Origin: BAIKAL-G1 sp943369525
GTDB taxonomy: Bacteria > Cyanobacteriota > Cyanobacteriia > PCC-6307 > Cyanobiaceae
Assembly (NCBI GenBank): GCA_943369525.1
Contig: CALRNL020000013.1
Location: 1 to 64,000, forward strand
Direction: 5' to 3'
DNA: 64,000 nucleotides
Within the stretch, counting starts at the first letter, position 1. Each line of letters starts with the position of its first letter. Both the position numbers and the translations under genes were made by a program. Shown here piece by piece: positions 1 to 8,069 of the stretch. Under the pieces are notes generated by a model that searched no databases, had not been told where the DNA came from, and saw only the letters and a program-made list of their open reading frames with translations.

Positions 1-179
1 TGGGTGTACCAGGAGGTGACAAAGGTGGTGCCGGTGAGCCAACCCCCCAGGGCCAGGTAGGCCGTGGGGAACAGGAGCAGGCCGGACCAACCGACAAAAA
101 CGAAGCGGTCGCGCTTGAGCCAGTCGTCGAGGATGTCGAACCATCCCCGCTGAGGCGCGCGCCCTAGGGCGATCGTCAT
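1..179 (-). CDS. psbD: Photosystem II D2 protein, N-terminal part (cut by window edge)
   Basis: The first 59 codons of the D2 reaction-centre protein are visible, running off the left edge. The translation starts MTIALGRAPQRGWFDILDDW and continues through the RDRFVFVGWSGLLLFP segment into the first membrane helix, which is the standard D2 N-terminus. D2 pairs with D1 in photosystem II in the thylakoid and binds the pheophytin and QA side of the electron-transfer chain. The ATG at 177-179 is the family start. The roughly 240 bp between this gene and the divergent UPF0367 gene must hold its promoter; a GTTACA half-site like half of an HLR1 box lies at 201-206 but has no clear second half. Confidence 0.97.
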   Translation of the reverse strand, partial: MTIALGRAPQRGWFDILDDWLKRDRFVFVGWSGLLLFPTAYLALGGWLTGTTFVTSWYT

Positions 180-419
180 GAGAGGCGAACTTCATGAAGC
201 GTTACAGGACGACTGTACGGGGATCCGCGGCTTTTCGGTGGGTGCGCCGCCAATCCCGGCCCCAATCGGGGGCATTTAGGCAAAAATGCTTACGCCGCCC
301 GGCGGCGGGGGAACGGGCTTGGGCCGGTTGCCTGGAGAGCGCCTGGGGGCCCGTGATCGGCCGGCCGATCACGGGGGCCTCCCATTCGCCAGAGTGGGGC
401 CTGGCCGTGAACCTGATCC

Positions 420-683
420 GTGTACGTCATCGAGCTCTCGCTCAAGCTCAGCCCCATGCCCGTGGCCGTGCAACGCAAGGAGCAGGACGCCGCCCTGGCC
501 CTGTTTTATGAGGTGAAACAGGCGATGGAGAGCGGCGCACCGCGCCTGCTCGAACTCAGCTGTGACAAGGAGGAAGAAAAGCGGATCGCCCTGCTCAGCA
601 GTGAAATCGTGGCCGTGCAGACCTACGAGAAAACCGCCGGCAGCTCCAGTGGCAAGCGCCCCGGTTTCTCCTTCGACGGCTGA
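420..683 (+). CDS. UPF0367 family conserved cyanobacterial protein
   Basis: An 87-residue soluble protein beginning MYVIELSLKLSPMPVAVQRK and ending in GKRPGFSFDG, both typical of the UPF0367 family found across cyanobacteria. The central part (about residues 30-60) alternates short helix and strand and carries a charged run with DKEEEKR. No catalytic motif or membrane segment is visible and the function is unknown. The GTG at 420 is chosen because the conserved YVIEL follows it directly. The ABC ATPase gene starts three bases after its stop, so the two are probably co-transcribed. Confidence 0.85.
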   Translation: MYVIELSLKLSPMPVAVQRKEQDAALALFYEVKQAMESGAPRLLELSCDKEEEKRIALLSSEIVAVQTYEKTAGSSSGKRPGFSFDG

Positions 684-686
684 GCC

Positions 687-1457
687 TTGGCGGCGGACTC
701 CCTGATCACCAGCCCGGCGACCGGCGCCTGGCGCCAGGCCGATCCGCCCCTGCAGGTGGATCGGCTGCGCTTTGTCTGGCCTTCGGGCCAGGTGGCCCTT
801 GATGACTGCAGTTTTGCCATTCCCAGGCCGGGGCTCTGGATGCTGGTGGGCGGCAACGGCAGTGGCAAAAGCACGCTGCTGCGCCTGATTGCCGGCCTGC
901 TCGAACCCAGCTCGGGCCAGCTCCGCTGCAACCGCAAGCCGGCCCTGGTGTTTCAAAATCCTGACCACCAACTGTTGCTGCCCAGCTGCGGCAGCGATGT
1001 GCAACTCTCCCTGCCCCCCGGGCTCAGCGCGCCCCAGCGTCAAAAGCAGATTGCCCTGTCCCTGGAGCAGGTCGGCCTAGGCGGACTGCAGCAGCGGCCG
1101 ATCCACAGCCTCAGTGGCGGCCAGAAGCAACGGCTGGCCGTGGCTGGAGCCCTGGCCAGCCGGGCCGAGCTGCTGCTGCTCGATGAGCCCACGGCCCTGC
1201 TGGACCAGGGCAGCCAACGGGAGGTGCTCGCCCTGGTGCGCCAGCTCTGCAACCCGGCGCCCAGGCCGGCCCCTGGCTCGCCCGAGGGGGCCCTGGCCGG
1301 GCCGATCACGGCCCTGTGGATCACCCACCGCCTTGATGAACTGGACCAGTGCGACGGTGCCGCCCTGGTCCGCCATGGGCGCGTTGGCCGCTGGCAGAAC
1401 GGACCGGCCCTACGCCAGCACCTCAATCGCTTGCCCCTGGGTAGGGGCGAGGGGTAA
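687..1457 (+). CDS. ECF-type (CbiO-like) ABC transporter ATP-binding protein
   Basis: A 256-residue single-domain ABC ATPase. It has a Walker A motif GGNGSGKST (about residue 54), a Q-loop FQNPDHQLL, the signature LSGGQKQR, Walker B LLLLDEPTA and a switch His in WITHRLDEL. The FQNPDHQ form of the Q-loop is characteristic of energy-coupling-factor ATPases that import vitamins or metals. No membrane or substrate-binding subunit lies nearby, so the substrate cannot be named. It begins with TTG three bases after the UPF0367 stop. A proline-rich insert (PAPRPAPGSPEG) sits after the D-loop and may be a lineage-specific loop. Confidence 0.85.
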   Translation: MAADSLITSPATGAWRQADPPLQVDRLRFVWPSGQVALDDCSFAIPRPGLWMLVGGNGSGKSTLLRLIAGLLEPSSGQLRCNRKPALVFQNPDHQLLLPSCGSDVQLSLPPGLSAPQRQKQIALSLEQVGLGGLQQRPIHSLSGGQKQRLAVAGALASRAELLLLDEPTALLDQGSQREVLALVRQLCNPAPRPAPGSPEGALAGPITALWITHRLDELDQCDGAALVRHGRVGRWQNGPALRQHLNRLPLGRGEG

Positions 1458-1473
1458 GTTCAATTGGTCCCAT

Positions 1474-1545
<72 letters not shown>

Positions 1546-1552
1546 CTTTGCC

Positions 1553-1580
1553 AAACCCCAGCTCTAGCTGGGGTTTTTTT
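1553..1580 (+). terminator. Rho-independent terminator after tRNA-Asn
   Basis: The inverted repeat AAACCCCAGCT / AGCTGGGGTTT with a very short CT centre is followed by a run of seven T. It is positioned to end tRNA-Asn transcription and insulate rpaA downstream. Confidence 0.9.
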
Positions 1581-1875
1581 ATGGCTGCGGCCCTGGCCAG
1601 GCAGCAGAGGCAGGGCTGATTCGCCCCATCTGTCCACGCCTGTAAACAATTCCGTCAGATTGGCAACTGCTTCAGCGAAAGAAATTCCGAAGATTTAGGC
1701 GCCATTTTGGAGGGTCTGGCGGAGAGAACCCTTGGCCCCATTGCTTTTTTCCCGAACCGGCCCAAAAAGCTGACTCGCCACACCCTCCGAATTGCGGCTT
1801 GATTCGGGAGAATGGACCAAATGATTGGTTGCGGAAGCGTTTGTCTGACCGCCTCAAGTCCCCCCCACGGATCCC

Positions 1876-2655
1876 ATGAAGCCCTGCATCCTGCTGATCG
1901 AAGACGACAGCGACATGTTGGACCTGGTGGCCGGCCACTTGGAGCACAGCGGTTTTGAAGTGCAGCGTGCCGCCGACGGCATCAAGGGCCAGGCCCTGGC
2001 CCTGCAACACGGACCAGACCTGATCCTGCTGGATCTGATGCTGCCCAACGTCGATGGCCTCACCCTCTGCCAGCGGCTGCGCCGGGATGAGCGCACAGCC
2101 CAGATCCCCATCTTGATGCTCACGGCCCTAGGCGGCATTAAGGACAAGGTGAGCGGCTTCAATTCCGGCGCCGACGACTACCTCACCAAACCCTTCGACC
2201 TGGAGGAACTGCTGGTGCGGGTGAAGGCCCTGCTGCGCCGCAGCGTGCGCACCCCCGTGTCGAGCCAGCACAACGAAATCCTCAACTACGGCTGCCTCAC
2301 CCTGGTGCCCGAACGCTTTGAGGCGATCTGGTTCGAGGAGCCGGTGCGGCTCACCCACCTGGAATTTGAACTGCTGCACTGCCTGTTGCAGCGCCATGGC
2401 CAGACCGTGGCCCCCTCCCTGATCCTCAAGGAGGTGTGGGGCTACGAGCCCGATGACGACATCGAAACGATCCGCGTCCACATCCGCCACCTGCGCACCA
2501 AGCTCGAACCGGATCCGCGCAAACCCCGCTTTATCAAGACGGTCTATGGCGCCGGCTACTGCCTGGAGTTGCCCACGGGCCCCCAGCTCGAGGCCCTCAC
2601 CGAAGTGATCCACCAGGCCCGCGAAACCCGCAAACTGCTGGGCACCCCAGCCTGA
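1876..2655 (+). CDS. rpaA: OmpR-type response regulator RpaA
   Basis: A 259-residue two-domain regulator. The receiver domain (1-120) has acidic residues E9/D10/D11, phospho-acceptor D53 in LILLDLMLPNVDG and Lys in LTKPF. The C-terminal winged helix (about 130-235) contains ILKEVWGYEPDDDIETIRVH and the YGAGYCLELP end typical of RpaA. In cyanobacteria RpaA is the output regulator of the Kai clock (with SasA/CikA) and is also linked to phycobilisome energy distribution. The holB-tmk neighbourhood matches RpaA loci in related genomes. The roughly 295-bp upstream region (1581-1875) has no other gene. A 20-residue tail beyond the DNA-binding domain is rich in charged residues. Confidence 0.95.
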   Translation: MKPCILLIEDDSDMLDLVAGHLEHSGFEVQRAADGIKGQALALQHGPDLILLDLMLPNVDGLTLCQRLRRDERTAQIPILMLTALGGIKDKVSGFNSGADDYLTKPFDLEELLVRVKALLRRSVRTPVSSQHNEILNYGCLTLVPERFEAIWFEEPVRLTHLEFELLHCLLQRHGQTVAPSLILKEVWGYEPDDDIETIRVHIRHLRTKLEPDPRKPRFIKTVYGAGYCLELPTGPQLEALTEVIHQARETRKLLGTPA

Positions 2656-2821
2656 AGACCCATTGCCAGACGAGCTTTTGCCAGCAGGCCATGGCCTGAC
2701 TTGCTCGCTGCGCCTAGGTGGATCCACGTCCGGCGGGCCCACGCAACGACGGCTCCTGCTCCAACGGCGTCATACGCGCAAGCCCTGGCCTGGGGCTGGG
2801 TTCAGGCCGAGCCCCATCGAT

Positions 2822-3886
2822 TCAGGGGCTGCTGCCACCTAGGCCCGAGAGTTCCAGCAGGGCCACCTCCCAGGCGAGCCGCGGCTGCACGAAGGAGCGC
2901 AGATGGCTACGCAGGCTTTCCAGGCGGCGCTGCACCCCAGGCTCGGGCCGTTGGCGCCATAGGCGCCACTGCCACCAATTGAGCAGCCAGAGCTGCTGTT
3001 CGCCATCGAGGGCCTCGCAGAGGTCCCGGGCCAGGGCCAGGGCCTCGATCGGGCTGGCCCCCTTGCCAGGCCCCGTTCTGGAGCTGGGGCCCGGGGATGG
3101 GCTGCCCAGGCTCCAGAGCCGCTCGGCCAAGCCTTCCGGCAAGGCGGCCCATTGCTCCCGGCACTGCAGCAGGGCGCCGGGGGAGCCGGCCGCCAGCTCC
3201 AGCAGTTCCGGCGGATCGGCCTTAAGGAGGGGCTCGCTCCTGCCCTCGGGATCGCCATGGGCCGGGGGATCGGAGCTGGGGATGGGCGCCTGCCGCTGCA
3301 GCACTTCGGCAATCTCGGCGGGGCTGAGGCGACGAAAGGGGATCTGCTGGCAGCGGGAGCGAATCGTGCTGAGCAGGCGTTCTGGCGCCGCCGTCAACAG
3401 GATCAGCAGGCCGCCACCTGGTTCCTCCAGAGTTTTGAGGAGGGCATTGGCGGCCCCTTCGGCCATGGCCTCCACCCTCTCGATCACCACCAGGCAGCGG
3501 GGCGATTCCAGGGGTCGCCGGCCTAGGAACTGGGAGACGCTACGCACCTGCTCCAGGCGCAACTGGGGCGGCGCCTTGCGGCTGATGCCCGCCGCCAGGG
3601 CCTCCGAGGCGGGAATCAGCTGGCCCTGGTGCTGGTAGGTGGGCTCAAGCCAGAGCAGGTCGGGATGGTTGCCCTCCTCCAGGCGGCGGCGCACCGACGG
3701 GGCTCCCGTGGGGCCGGCGATCACCCCCTCTAGGAAGCGCCGGGCCGCCAAGGAACGGCCCACCCCATCGGCGCCGCTGAATAAATAGGCCGGCGCCAGG
3801 CGCTGTTGGTGCAGGGCGGCCGCCAGCAGGGCCGTAGCCGGGTCCTGGCCAACCAGGCCCGTGAACAGGTCGCTGGATTCAGCCAT
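2822..3886 (-). CDS. holB: DNA polymerase III delta-prime subunit
   Basis: A 354-residue clamp-loader AAA+ subunit. Conserved pieces are LFTGLVGQDPA at the N-terminus, YLFSGADGVGRS at the P-loop position, ANALLKTLEEPG and the SRC sensor in TIRSRCQQIPF. The delta-prime subunit acts with tau/gamma and delta to load the sliding clamp. The ATG at 3884-3886 (MAESSDLF) is chosen because longer in-frame starts run into tmk and add a proline-rich non-family sequence. The P-loop Lys is Arg (GVGRS) and the four zinc-ligand cysteines of E. coli delta-prime are absent, so ATP hydrolysis and a zinc module are not expected. It lies downstream of tmk in the same direction. Confidence 0.9.
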   Translation of the reverse strand: MAESSDLFTGLVGQDPATALLAAALHQQRLAPAYLFSGADGVGRSLAARRFLEGVIAGPTGAPSVRRRLEEGNHPDLLWLEPTYQHQGQLIPASEALAAGISRKAPPQLRLEQVRSVSQFLGRRPLESPRCLVVIERVEAMAEGAANALLKTLEEPGGGLLILLTAAPERLLSTIRSRCQQIPFRRLSPAEIAEVLQRQAPIPSSDPPAHGDPEGRSEPLLKADPPELLELAAGSPGALLQCREQWAALPEGLAERLWSLGSPSPGPSSRTGPGKGASPIEALALARDLCEALDGEQQLWLLNWWQWRLWRQRPEPGVQRRLESLRSHLRSFVQPRLAWEVALLELSGLGGSSP

Positions 3887-4004
3887 GCCGCTCAGCCATG
3901 GGAAACACTCTGGCTCCCTGGGCTGGGCCTTGGTGCTTGGCCTTGGCACTGGGCCTTGGTCCGGGGCCTCTGATGGGCCCGGCTCTGGCGGGGATCGGCA
4001 GTCA

Positions 4005-4739
4005 TCACCCTGGATCGGCCTCCCGCTGGGGCGGAAAGCCTGGGGGGACCATGCCGCCAAAGCGCTGCTCCAGCAGGGCCCCGATGGCCGCTGATAGCTG
4101 TTCGGGCGCCAGGGTTGCATCAAACCGGCACCAGCCCCGTTGGGCGGCCAGGGCGGCAAAGCCCCCGCAGACCCGCTCTAGGAAGGCATCGCCGGCCGCC
4201 TCCATGCGGTCGGCCGCCCGCCCAGCGCGGCGGCGGCGGGATTCGGCCAGGGGCAGATCGAGCCAGAGGGTGAGATCGGGTTGGAGATCGGCCGTGGCGA
4301 TGCGTTCCAGCTGCTCGATCAGGGCCAGGCCCAGGCCCCGCCCATAGCCCTGGTAGGCGGCGGTGGAGCCGCTAAAGCGATCACTGAGCACCCAGTGGCC
4401 TGCCGCCAGGGCCGGGGCAATCCGTTGTTGCACATGCTGGGCCCGGTCGGCGGCGTAGAGCAGCAGCTCGGCCGTGGGTTGGGCGGCCGCCTCCCCGGGG
4501 GGGTGCAGCAGCAACTGGCGCAGGGCCTGGCCCAGGGCCGTGCCCCCGGGCTCGCGCGTCACCAGCAGCTCGGCCCCGGGGGGCAGCAGGCCACTGCGGG
4601 GCAACCACTCGGCAAGGGCGGCGATTTGGGTGGTCTTGCCACAGCCATCAATCCCCTCCAGCACCAGAAAGCGGCCCCGGGGCGAGGGGTCCCCGGGGGA
4701 ATCGGCAAGGGGCGACGGGTCCTCGGGCGTTGGCATCAT
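4005..4739 (-). CDS. tmk: Thymidylate kinase
   Basis: A 244-residue kinase converting dTMP to dTDP. It has the P-loop LEGIDGCGKTT at about residue 30, the DR(E/F) region seen as LSDRFSGSTAAYQGYGRG, and the lid region SRRRRAGRAADRMEAAGDAF. The start chosen is the first of two adjacent ATGs (MMPTPEDP, 4737-4739), seven bases after the P-ATPase stop; the upstream part of the longer frame lies inside that gene. The acidic, proline-rich first 25 residues precede the conserved domain. It probably belongs to a P-ATPase-tmk-holB transcription unit. Confidence 0.93.
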   Translation of the reverse strand: MMPTPEDPSPLADSPGDPSPRGRFLVLEGIDGCGKTTQIAALAEWLPRSGLLPPGAELLVTREPGGTALGQALRQLLLHPPGEAAAQPTAELLLYAADRAQHVQQRIAPALAAGHWVLSDRFSGSTAAYQGYGRGLGLALIEQLERIATADLQPDLTLWLDLPLAESRRRRAGRAADRMEAAGDAFLERVCGGFAALAAQRGWCRFDATLAPEQLSAAIGALLEQRFGGMVPPGFPPQREADPG

Positions 4740-4746
4740 CGGCAGG

Positions 4747-7296
4747 TCACCGGCGGGAGCCCAGGGGGCCGGGGGCCTGCAGCAGCAGGGCATTGAGCAC
4801 CACTGTGATCGAGCTGGTGGCCATCAATAGGGCCGCCAGGGGCGGCGAGAGCAGCAGGCCAAACCGGGGCAACAGCACCCCCGCAGCAATCGGCAACACC
4901 ACCAGGTTGTAGCCGAAGGCCCAGATCAGGTTTTGGCGCACCTTGGCCATGGTGAGGCGGGCAATCAGCAGGGCTTCCACCACCCCCTCCAACCGGTCCC
5001 CCAACACCACCAGGCCGGCGCTGTCCTGGGCGATCTGGGTGCCGGTGCCCACCGCAATGCCCAGGTCGGCCGCGGCCAGGGCGGGCGCATCGTTGATGCC
5101 ATCCCCCACCATCGCCACCGGCCCCCGCTGGCGCCACTGCAACAGGCGCTCCAGCTTCTGTTGGGGCAGCAGGTCCCAGGCCACCTGGTCGAGGGGCACG
5201 GCCAGCTGACGGGCCAACTGTTCCACCGCTAGGCGCCGATCGCCGCTGAGCACCCCCAGATCCAGGCCCAGCCGGGTGAGCTCCGCCAGGCTGGATGCGG
5301 CATCGGGCCGGGGCTGGTCCTGAACGGCCACCAGGGCCACGCCCCCAGCCCCGGGGGATCGCTCCCCCGGGGGAGCTGGTTGGGCACCGGCGCTGACGGC
5401 CAGAACGGTGGCGCCCGCCTGCTCCAACCGCTGCAAGGGAGCCTCGATCGCCTCCTGGGCCACGATCCCCAGCTCCACCAGCCAACCAGGCCGGCCGACG
5501 TGGCAGACCCAGCCTGTCCCCAGTCCGGCAGCCAAGGGGTCCTGCAGCCGTCCCTCGATCCCCTGGCCAGCCACCGTGAGGCTGGCTGCTACCTCGAGCA
5601 GGGGCAGGTCGCGCCGCTGGGCCTCCTGCAGCAGGGCAAAGGCGAGGGGATGGCGGCTGTGTTGCTCCAGGCTGGCGGCGATCTGCACCAGCCCATCGGC
5701 CATGCCGCCGGCCGGATCGGACCCACCGGAGGCCGGGGCGCCCCCCGCCGGATCAGCCCCAGCCAGGGCGGCATCGGCAATCCCAAGCTGGGACGGATTG
5801 GCAAGCAACTCGACGGCGGTGACCAGGGGCCGGCCCAGGGTGAGGGTGCCAGTTTTGTCGAACAGCACCGAGCGCAGGCTGGCCGCCATTTCAATCGCAT
5901 CTCCGCCGCGGAAGAGCAGGCCGGAGCGGGCCGCCAGCCCCGAGCCCACCGTGATCGCCGCCGGGGTCGCCAACCCAAGGGCACAGGGGCAGGCCACCAC
6001 CAGCACCGAAATCGCCAGCTGTAGGGCTAAGGACAGGGGCGCCATCGCCGCCCCATGCAGGGACCCAGCCGTCATGGCGGCTGACCCCATGGCCGCCATG
6101 CCCGTTGCTGCCATGCCGACCGCCTGGTGGGCGCCATGGGCCTGGGCGGCAGGGGCCGCCAGCAGCACCTGGGGCCACAACGTGGTGCCCCACTGCCACC
6201 AAAACAGGAAGGTGGCCGCCGCCAACAGCACCACGGCCCCGCTGAAGCGGCCCGCAATCCGATCGGCCAGGCCCTGGATCGGCGCCTTGCGGGCCTGGGC
6301 CTCCTCCACCAGGGCAATGATGCGGGCCACGGCGCTATCTGAACCGCTGCGCAGCACCTCCAGGGTGAGGGGCGCCTCGAGGTTGAGGCTGCCGGCCGCC
6401 AATTCGCTGCCGGGCCCGGCCTGCAGGGGCAAGGGTTCACCCGTGAGGCTGGACACGTCCACGGCGGAGTGGCCTGCGAGCACCAGGCCATCCACAGGCA
6501 CCCGGTCGCCCGGGAGCAGCAGCAGCCGGTCCGCGGGGCGCAATCCGCCCACCCGCACGGGCCTGGCCGGCCCGTCACCGAGCACGAGCAGGGCCGTATC
6601 GGGCTGCAGGGCGGCCAGCTGTTCCAGGGCGCGGCCGGTGCGGAAGCGGGCCCGCTCCTCAATAAACCGGCCCAGCAACACAAAGCCCAGCAGCATCACG
6701 GGCTCGTTGAAAAAGCATTGCCAACCCAGGGAGGGCACCAGCAGGGCCACGGCGCTGGCCAGGTAGGCGCTGCCCATGCCCAGGCCCACCAGGGTGTCCA
6801 TGCTGGGCACGCCATGGAGGGCCCCCACCAGGCCGCCCACCAGGATCGGCCGGCCCGGCAGGGCCAGGGCCAGGGTCGCCACCACGGCGTGGAGGCGGAA
6901 ATCGGCCAGCCATGGCAACGGCAGCTCGCCCGCCTCGCTCAGGTGGCCCAGCACCGACACCAGCAGCAAGCCCAGGGCCACCACCAGCCGGCGCCACTGC
7001 TGCCACCAGCTTTCCTGGCGCTGGCGCTGGGCCCGGCTCAAGGGTGTGGAGGCCTGGTCGCGGCGCTGGGCTTGGAAACCCAGGCCCGCCAGGGCCTCCA
7101 CCAGGGGGCCCGAGGGATCCCCTTCCAGGGCGGGATCGAGGCCCACCCAGGCGGTGCGGGTCATCAGGTTGGCGCTGGCCTGGCGCACGCCCGGTTGCTC
7201 CAGGAGTCGCTGCTCCACGGCGCGCACGCAACCGCCACACTTCATTCCCTCCACCTGCAGCAGCAGCGGCGCAACGGCTTCAGCGGCAGCGGGCAC
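4747..7296 (-). CDS. Copper-type P1B ATPase (CtaA/PacS family)
   Basis: An 849-residue heavy-metal-transporting ATPase. The N-terminal HMA domain carries VEGMKCGGCV (C20, C23). Further on are SLTGEPLPL (actuator domain), the membrane metal-site CPC in VVACPCALGLATPA near residue 435, DKTGTLTLG with the phosphorylated Asp, and GDGINDAPALAAADLG. CPC with one GMxCxxC domain indicates Cu(I) transport. Cyanobacteria use two such pumps, for cytoplasmic import and for thylakoid delivery to plastocyanin, and I cannot tell which this is. The loop just before the CPC helix (about residues 379-420) is unusually rich in Ala, Met, His and Gly. GTG start at 7296. It is divergent from ycf3. Confidence 0.92.
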   Translation of the reverse strand: MPAAAEAVAPLLLQVEGMKCGGCVRAVEQRLLEQPGVRQASANLMTRTAWVGLDPALEGDPSGPLVEALAGLGFQAQRRDQASTPLSRAQRQRQESWWQQWRRLVVALGLLLVSVLGHLSEAGELPLPWLADFRLHAVVATLALALPGRPILVGGLVGALHGVPSMDTLVGLGMGSAYLASAVALLVPSLGWQCFFNEPVMLLGFVLLGRFIEERARFRTGRALEQLAALQPDTALLVLGDGPARPVRVGGLRPADRLLLLPGDRVPVDGLVLAGHSAVDVSSLTGEPLPLQAGPGSELAAGSLNLEAPLTLEVLRSGSDSAVARIIALVEEAQARKAPIQGLADRIAGRFSGAVVLLAAATFLFWWQWGTTLWPQVLLAAPAAQAHGAHQAVGMAATGMAAMGSAAMTAGSLHGAAMAPLSLALQLAISVLVVACPCALGLATPAAITVGSGLAARSGLLFRGGDAIEMAASLRSVLFDKTGTLTLGRPLVTAVELLANPSQLGIADAALAGADPAGGAPASGGSDPAGGMADGLVQIAASLEQHSRHPLAFALLQEAQRRDLPLLEVAASLTVAGQGIEGRLQDPLAAGLGTGWVCHVGRPGWLVELGIVAQEAIEAPLQRLEQAGATVLAVSAGAQPAPPGERSPGAGGVALVAVQDQPRPDAASSLAELTRLGLDLGVLSGDRRLAVEQLARQLAVPLDQVAWDLLPQQKLERLLQWRQRGPVAMVGDGINDAPALAAADLGIAVGTGTQIAQDSAGLVVLGDRLEGVVEALLIARLTMAKVRQNLIWAFGYNLVVLPIAAGVLLPRFGLLLSPPLAALLMATSSITVVLNALLLQAPGPLGSRR

Positions 7297-7496
7297 GGCT
7301 GGCGGGTCAGGTGCCCCAGGCTAGGCAGCCCCTCCCCCCGTGCCCCGCCCGGCAGGCGCCAGGCCAGGGGGCCAAGACCATTCAGCCTGCCGCCGCTGGG
7401 GGCAAGGGCCCAGCCGCCTATGTACGCCGATGGGCATTTGGCCCTAACACCGCTGACGCAGGGGAGGATGGGACTACGCCGATCCGAACTCCAGCC

Positions 7497-8018
7497 GTGC
7501 CCCGCTCGCAACGCAACGACAACTTCATCGACAAGAGCTTCACGGTGATGGCCGACCTGATCGTGAAGCTGTTGCCGATCGATCCCAAGGCCAAGGAGGC
7601 CTATGTGTATTACCGAGATGGCCTCTCCGCCCAGAACGACGGCGACTACGCCGAGGCCCTCGACAACTACGAAGAGGCCCTGCGCCTGGAGGAAAACGCC
7701 GTGGACCGGGGCGAAATCCTCAAGAACATGGCAATCATTTTCATGAGCAATGGCGACGAAGAAAAATCGCTCGACTACTACCGCCAATCGCTTGAAGAAA
7801 ACCCCAACTCGCCGTCCTGCCTGAAGAACATGGGGCTGATCTACGAGAAATGGGGCCGGATCGCCGCTGAAAACGGCGACCAGGACGGCGCCGATCGCTG
7901 GTTTGACCAGGCCGCCGAATTCTGGGGAAGGGCCGTGCGGCTCTATCCCGGCGGCTACCTCGATATCGAGAACTGGCTGAAGTCCTCCGGCCGCAGCAAT
8001 GTGGATGTCTATTTTTGA
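7497..8018 (+). CDS. ycf3: Photosystem I assembly protein Ycf3
   Basis: A 173-residue TPR protein, the usual length for Ycf3. It starts with the family hallmark PRSQRNDNFIDKSFTVMADL and contains three tetratricopeptide units (about residues 35-68, 72-105 and 120-153), including AYVYYRDGLSAQNDGDYAEA. Ycf3 is a peripheral thylakoid chaperone that helps assemble PsaA/PsaB and peripheral subunits of photosystem I. The GTG at 7497 directly precedes the conserved PRSQRND; an upstream in-frame extension lies in the promoter region shared with the P-ATPase and is not family-like. Confidence 0.95.
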   Translation: MPRSQRNDNFIDKSFTVMADLIVKLLPIDPKAKEAYVYYRDGLSAQNDGDYAEALDNYEEALRLEENAVDRGEILKNMAIIFMSNGDEEKSLDYYRQSLEENPNSPSCLKNMGLIYEKWGRIAAENGDQDGADRWFDQAAEFWGRAVRLYPGGYLDIENWLKSSGRSNVDVYF

Positions 8019-8069
8019 GCTCTAGGGACAAGCTGGGCCAACCGCCGACTCAATGCCGCCAGCAACGGC

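Noticed and set aside
369..1043. Long minus-strand open frame opposite the UPF0367 and ABC genes
   Set aside because: High GC makes long antisense frames common. Its translation lacks any recognisable domain, while the opposite strand has a full set of ABC motifs.
1640..1660. TGTAAAC near the rpaA upstream region as an HLR1 site
   Set aside because: Only one half-site is present; no second half at the right spacing.
5408..6766. 452-codon plus-strand frame opposite the P-type ATPase
   Set aside because: Ser/Arg/Pro-rich shadow of the ATPase frame with no family similarity.
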